From Thioalkalivibrio sp. (GTDB lineage Bacteria > Pseudomonadota > Gammaproteobacteria > Ectothiorhodospirales > Ectothiorhodospiraceae): DNA of 8,128 nucleotides. Within the stretch, counting starts at the first letter, position 1; each line of letters opens with the position of its first letter. Under the pieces are notes generated by a model. That model was not told the DNA's origin. It saw only the letters and a list, made by a program, of their open reading frames with translations, and made no database searches. Position numbers and translations under genes: made by a program. The stretch spans positions 1-8,128 of the forward strand of contig PUOZ01000347.1 in the NCBI GenBank assembly GCA_003553165.1, read 5' to 3'. This document shows, piece by piece, positions 6,344 through 8,128 of this stretch.

Positions 6344-7137
6344 GCCGGTCTCCTCTGTGCAGGCCTGCGCCGGGACCAGGCGAGGAGTGCGACGCCGGCA
6401 ACGATCAACGGAACCGACAGCGCCTGACCCATGGTGAGCCAGCCGAAGGCCAGGTAGCCGATATGCGCGTCCGGCTCCCGGACGAATTCAACCAGGAATC
6501 GGAACACGCCGTAAAGGAGCAGGAACAGCCCCGATATCATGCCGGTCGGCCGCGGCTTGCGCGAAAACAGCCACAGCACGGTGAACAGCACCGCGCCCTC
6601 GAGGAAAGCCTGGTACAGCTGGGAAGGATGCCTTGGGAGGTAATCGGCGGCAGGGAACACCATCGCCCACGGCAGTTCCGTGGGCTTGCCCCAGAGCTCG
6701 CCGTTGATCCAGTTCCCGATGCGTCCGGCACCCAGGCCGATGGGCACCATCGGGGCGACGAAGTCGCCGATGCGTAGAAAGGGTTCCCCCAGCTTGTGCG
6801 CATACCACCATGCGGCGAGCAACACACCGATCAGGCCGCCGTGGAAGGACATGCCCCCCTCCCAGAGACGCACCAGCATCAGCGGATCCTGCAGCATGCT
6901 CTCGAAGTTGTAGAAGAGCACATAACCCAGGCGTGCACCGACGATCACGCCGAGCACGCCCCAGAACAGCATGTCGCCCACCTGCTGCGGTGTGACCGGG
7001 GTGTCGGGGCGGCGTGCGCGCAGGCTTCCCAGCCACCAGAAGCCCAGGAAGCCGACCAGGTACATCAGGCCGTACCAGTGCAGGTTGAACGGGCCGATGG
7101 AAATCGCGACCGGATCGATAAACGGGTGGACAGGCAT
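6340..7137 (-). CDS. lgt: Phosphatidylglycerol--prolipoprotein diacylglyceryl transferase
   Basis: Inner-membrane enzyme that moves diacylglycerol from phosphatidylglycerol to the lipobox Cys of prolipoproteins, the first step of lipoprotein maturation. The protein has 265 residues, within the usual range. It is strongly hydrophobic, with about seven membrane segments. The Lgt signature [10 protein letters not shown] (138-147, with R139) is present. H99 in SFHGGL and R220 in VREPDAHIG match residues known to be needed in E. coli (H103, R239). The C-terminus is a short basic tail ([11 protein letters not shown]). The start is ATG 7137, giving the family N-terminus around [17 protein letters not shown]; no good Shine-Dalgarno is visible. 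It is the first gene of the chain with thyA (ATGA overlap), and lgt-thyA is a common pairing in proteobacteria. Confidence 0.97.
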   Translation of the reverse strand: MPVHPFIDPVAISIGPFNLHWYGLMYLVGFLGFWWLGSLRARRPDTPVTPQQVGDMLFWGVLGVIVGARLGYVLFYNFESMLQDPLMLVRLWEGGMSFHGGLIGVLLAAWWYAHKLGEPFLRIGDFVAPMVPIGLGAGRIGNWINGELWGKPTELPWAMVFPAADYLPRHPSQLYQAFLEGAVLFTVLWLFSRKPRPTGMISGLFLLLYGVFRFLVEFVREPDAHIGYLAFGWLTMGQALSVPLIVAGVALLAWSRRRPAQRRPA

Positions 7138-7159
7138 GGGCGCTTGCAGTGGCTTCGAG

Positions 7160-7171
7160 GACTGCGCAGTC
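7160..7171. promoter_or_regulatory. 12-bp perfect palindrome in the lgt / DUF255 divergent gap
   Basis: GACTGCGCAGTC is a perfect dyad 23 bp upstream of the lgt start, in the 110-bp gap between divergent genes (7138-7247). It could be an operator or a small hairpin in the lgt leader, or chance. TTGATA (7179-7174, minus strand) lies next to it but has no matching -10. Nothing else is seen in the gap. Confidence 0.25.
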
Positions 7172-7247
7172 TATCAACAAAAGAGAGGCGGGCGCGTGCC
7201 GGCCCGTCCGTCGTTCCTGCCTTTCGATGCCATCCCGAGGAGCCCCG

Positions 7248-8128
<881 letters not shown>

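Noticed and set aside
5543..6427. Plus-strand open frame of 294 codons opposite thyA
   Set aside because: It is the antisense shadow of a complete thymidylate synthase, with no recognisable motif.

Overview
The window is ordinary chromosomal sequence from a GC-rich (roughly two-thirds G+C) gammaproteobacterium. A split glycine-cleavage P-protein, a divergent znuA / znuCB locus, an lgt-thyA-folA chain and a palindromic intergenic repeat between convergent genes together fit an Ectothiorhodospiraceae-like organism such as Thioalkalivibrio. That placement is inference from gene content and has not been tested by any search. I found no transposase, phage, CRISPR or defence genes and no RNA genes.

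Layout, left to right. (1) Positions 2-1228 (+) hold the 3' part of gcvPB, cut by the window edge. (2) Positions 1275-1364 hold a REP-like nested palindrome between two convergent genes. (3) Positions 1375-4232 are a complete zinc-uptake locus. znuA (-) encodes the periplasmic binding protein and carries an exceptionally long His/Asp/Gly repeat. It diverges from znuC and znuB (+), the ATPase and permease, across a gap of about 80 bp that contains a clear Zur-box-like palindrome overlapping the probable znuC -10 element. (4) Positions 4398-4847 (-) are a single-domain bacteriohemerythrin with all seven di-iron ligands. (5) Positions 4998-7137 (-) are the chain lgt > thyA > folA, in which both junctions are 4-bp ATGA stop/start overlaps. 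(6) Positions 7248-8128 (+) are the 5' part of a DUF255/YyaL-type thioredoxin-fold protein that runs off the right edge.

How the genes work together. ZnuA captures Zn2+ in the periplasm, ZnuB carries it through the inner membrane and ZnuC powers the transport. Zur with zinc bound would be expected to repress both arms from the shared box. ThyA makes dTMP and converts methylene-tetrahydrofolate to dihydrofolate, which FolA reduces again; the glycine cleavage system also feeds methylene-tetrahydrofolate. Lgt lipidates prolipoproteins.

I see no previously undescribed system. The points most worth a second look are the 18-bp minisatellite inside znuA, the ambiguous znuC start (possibly leaderless ATG versus CTG with a Shine-Dalgarno) under the Zur box, and the compound palindrome at 1275-1364.
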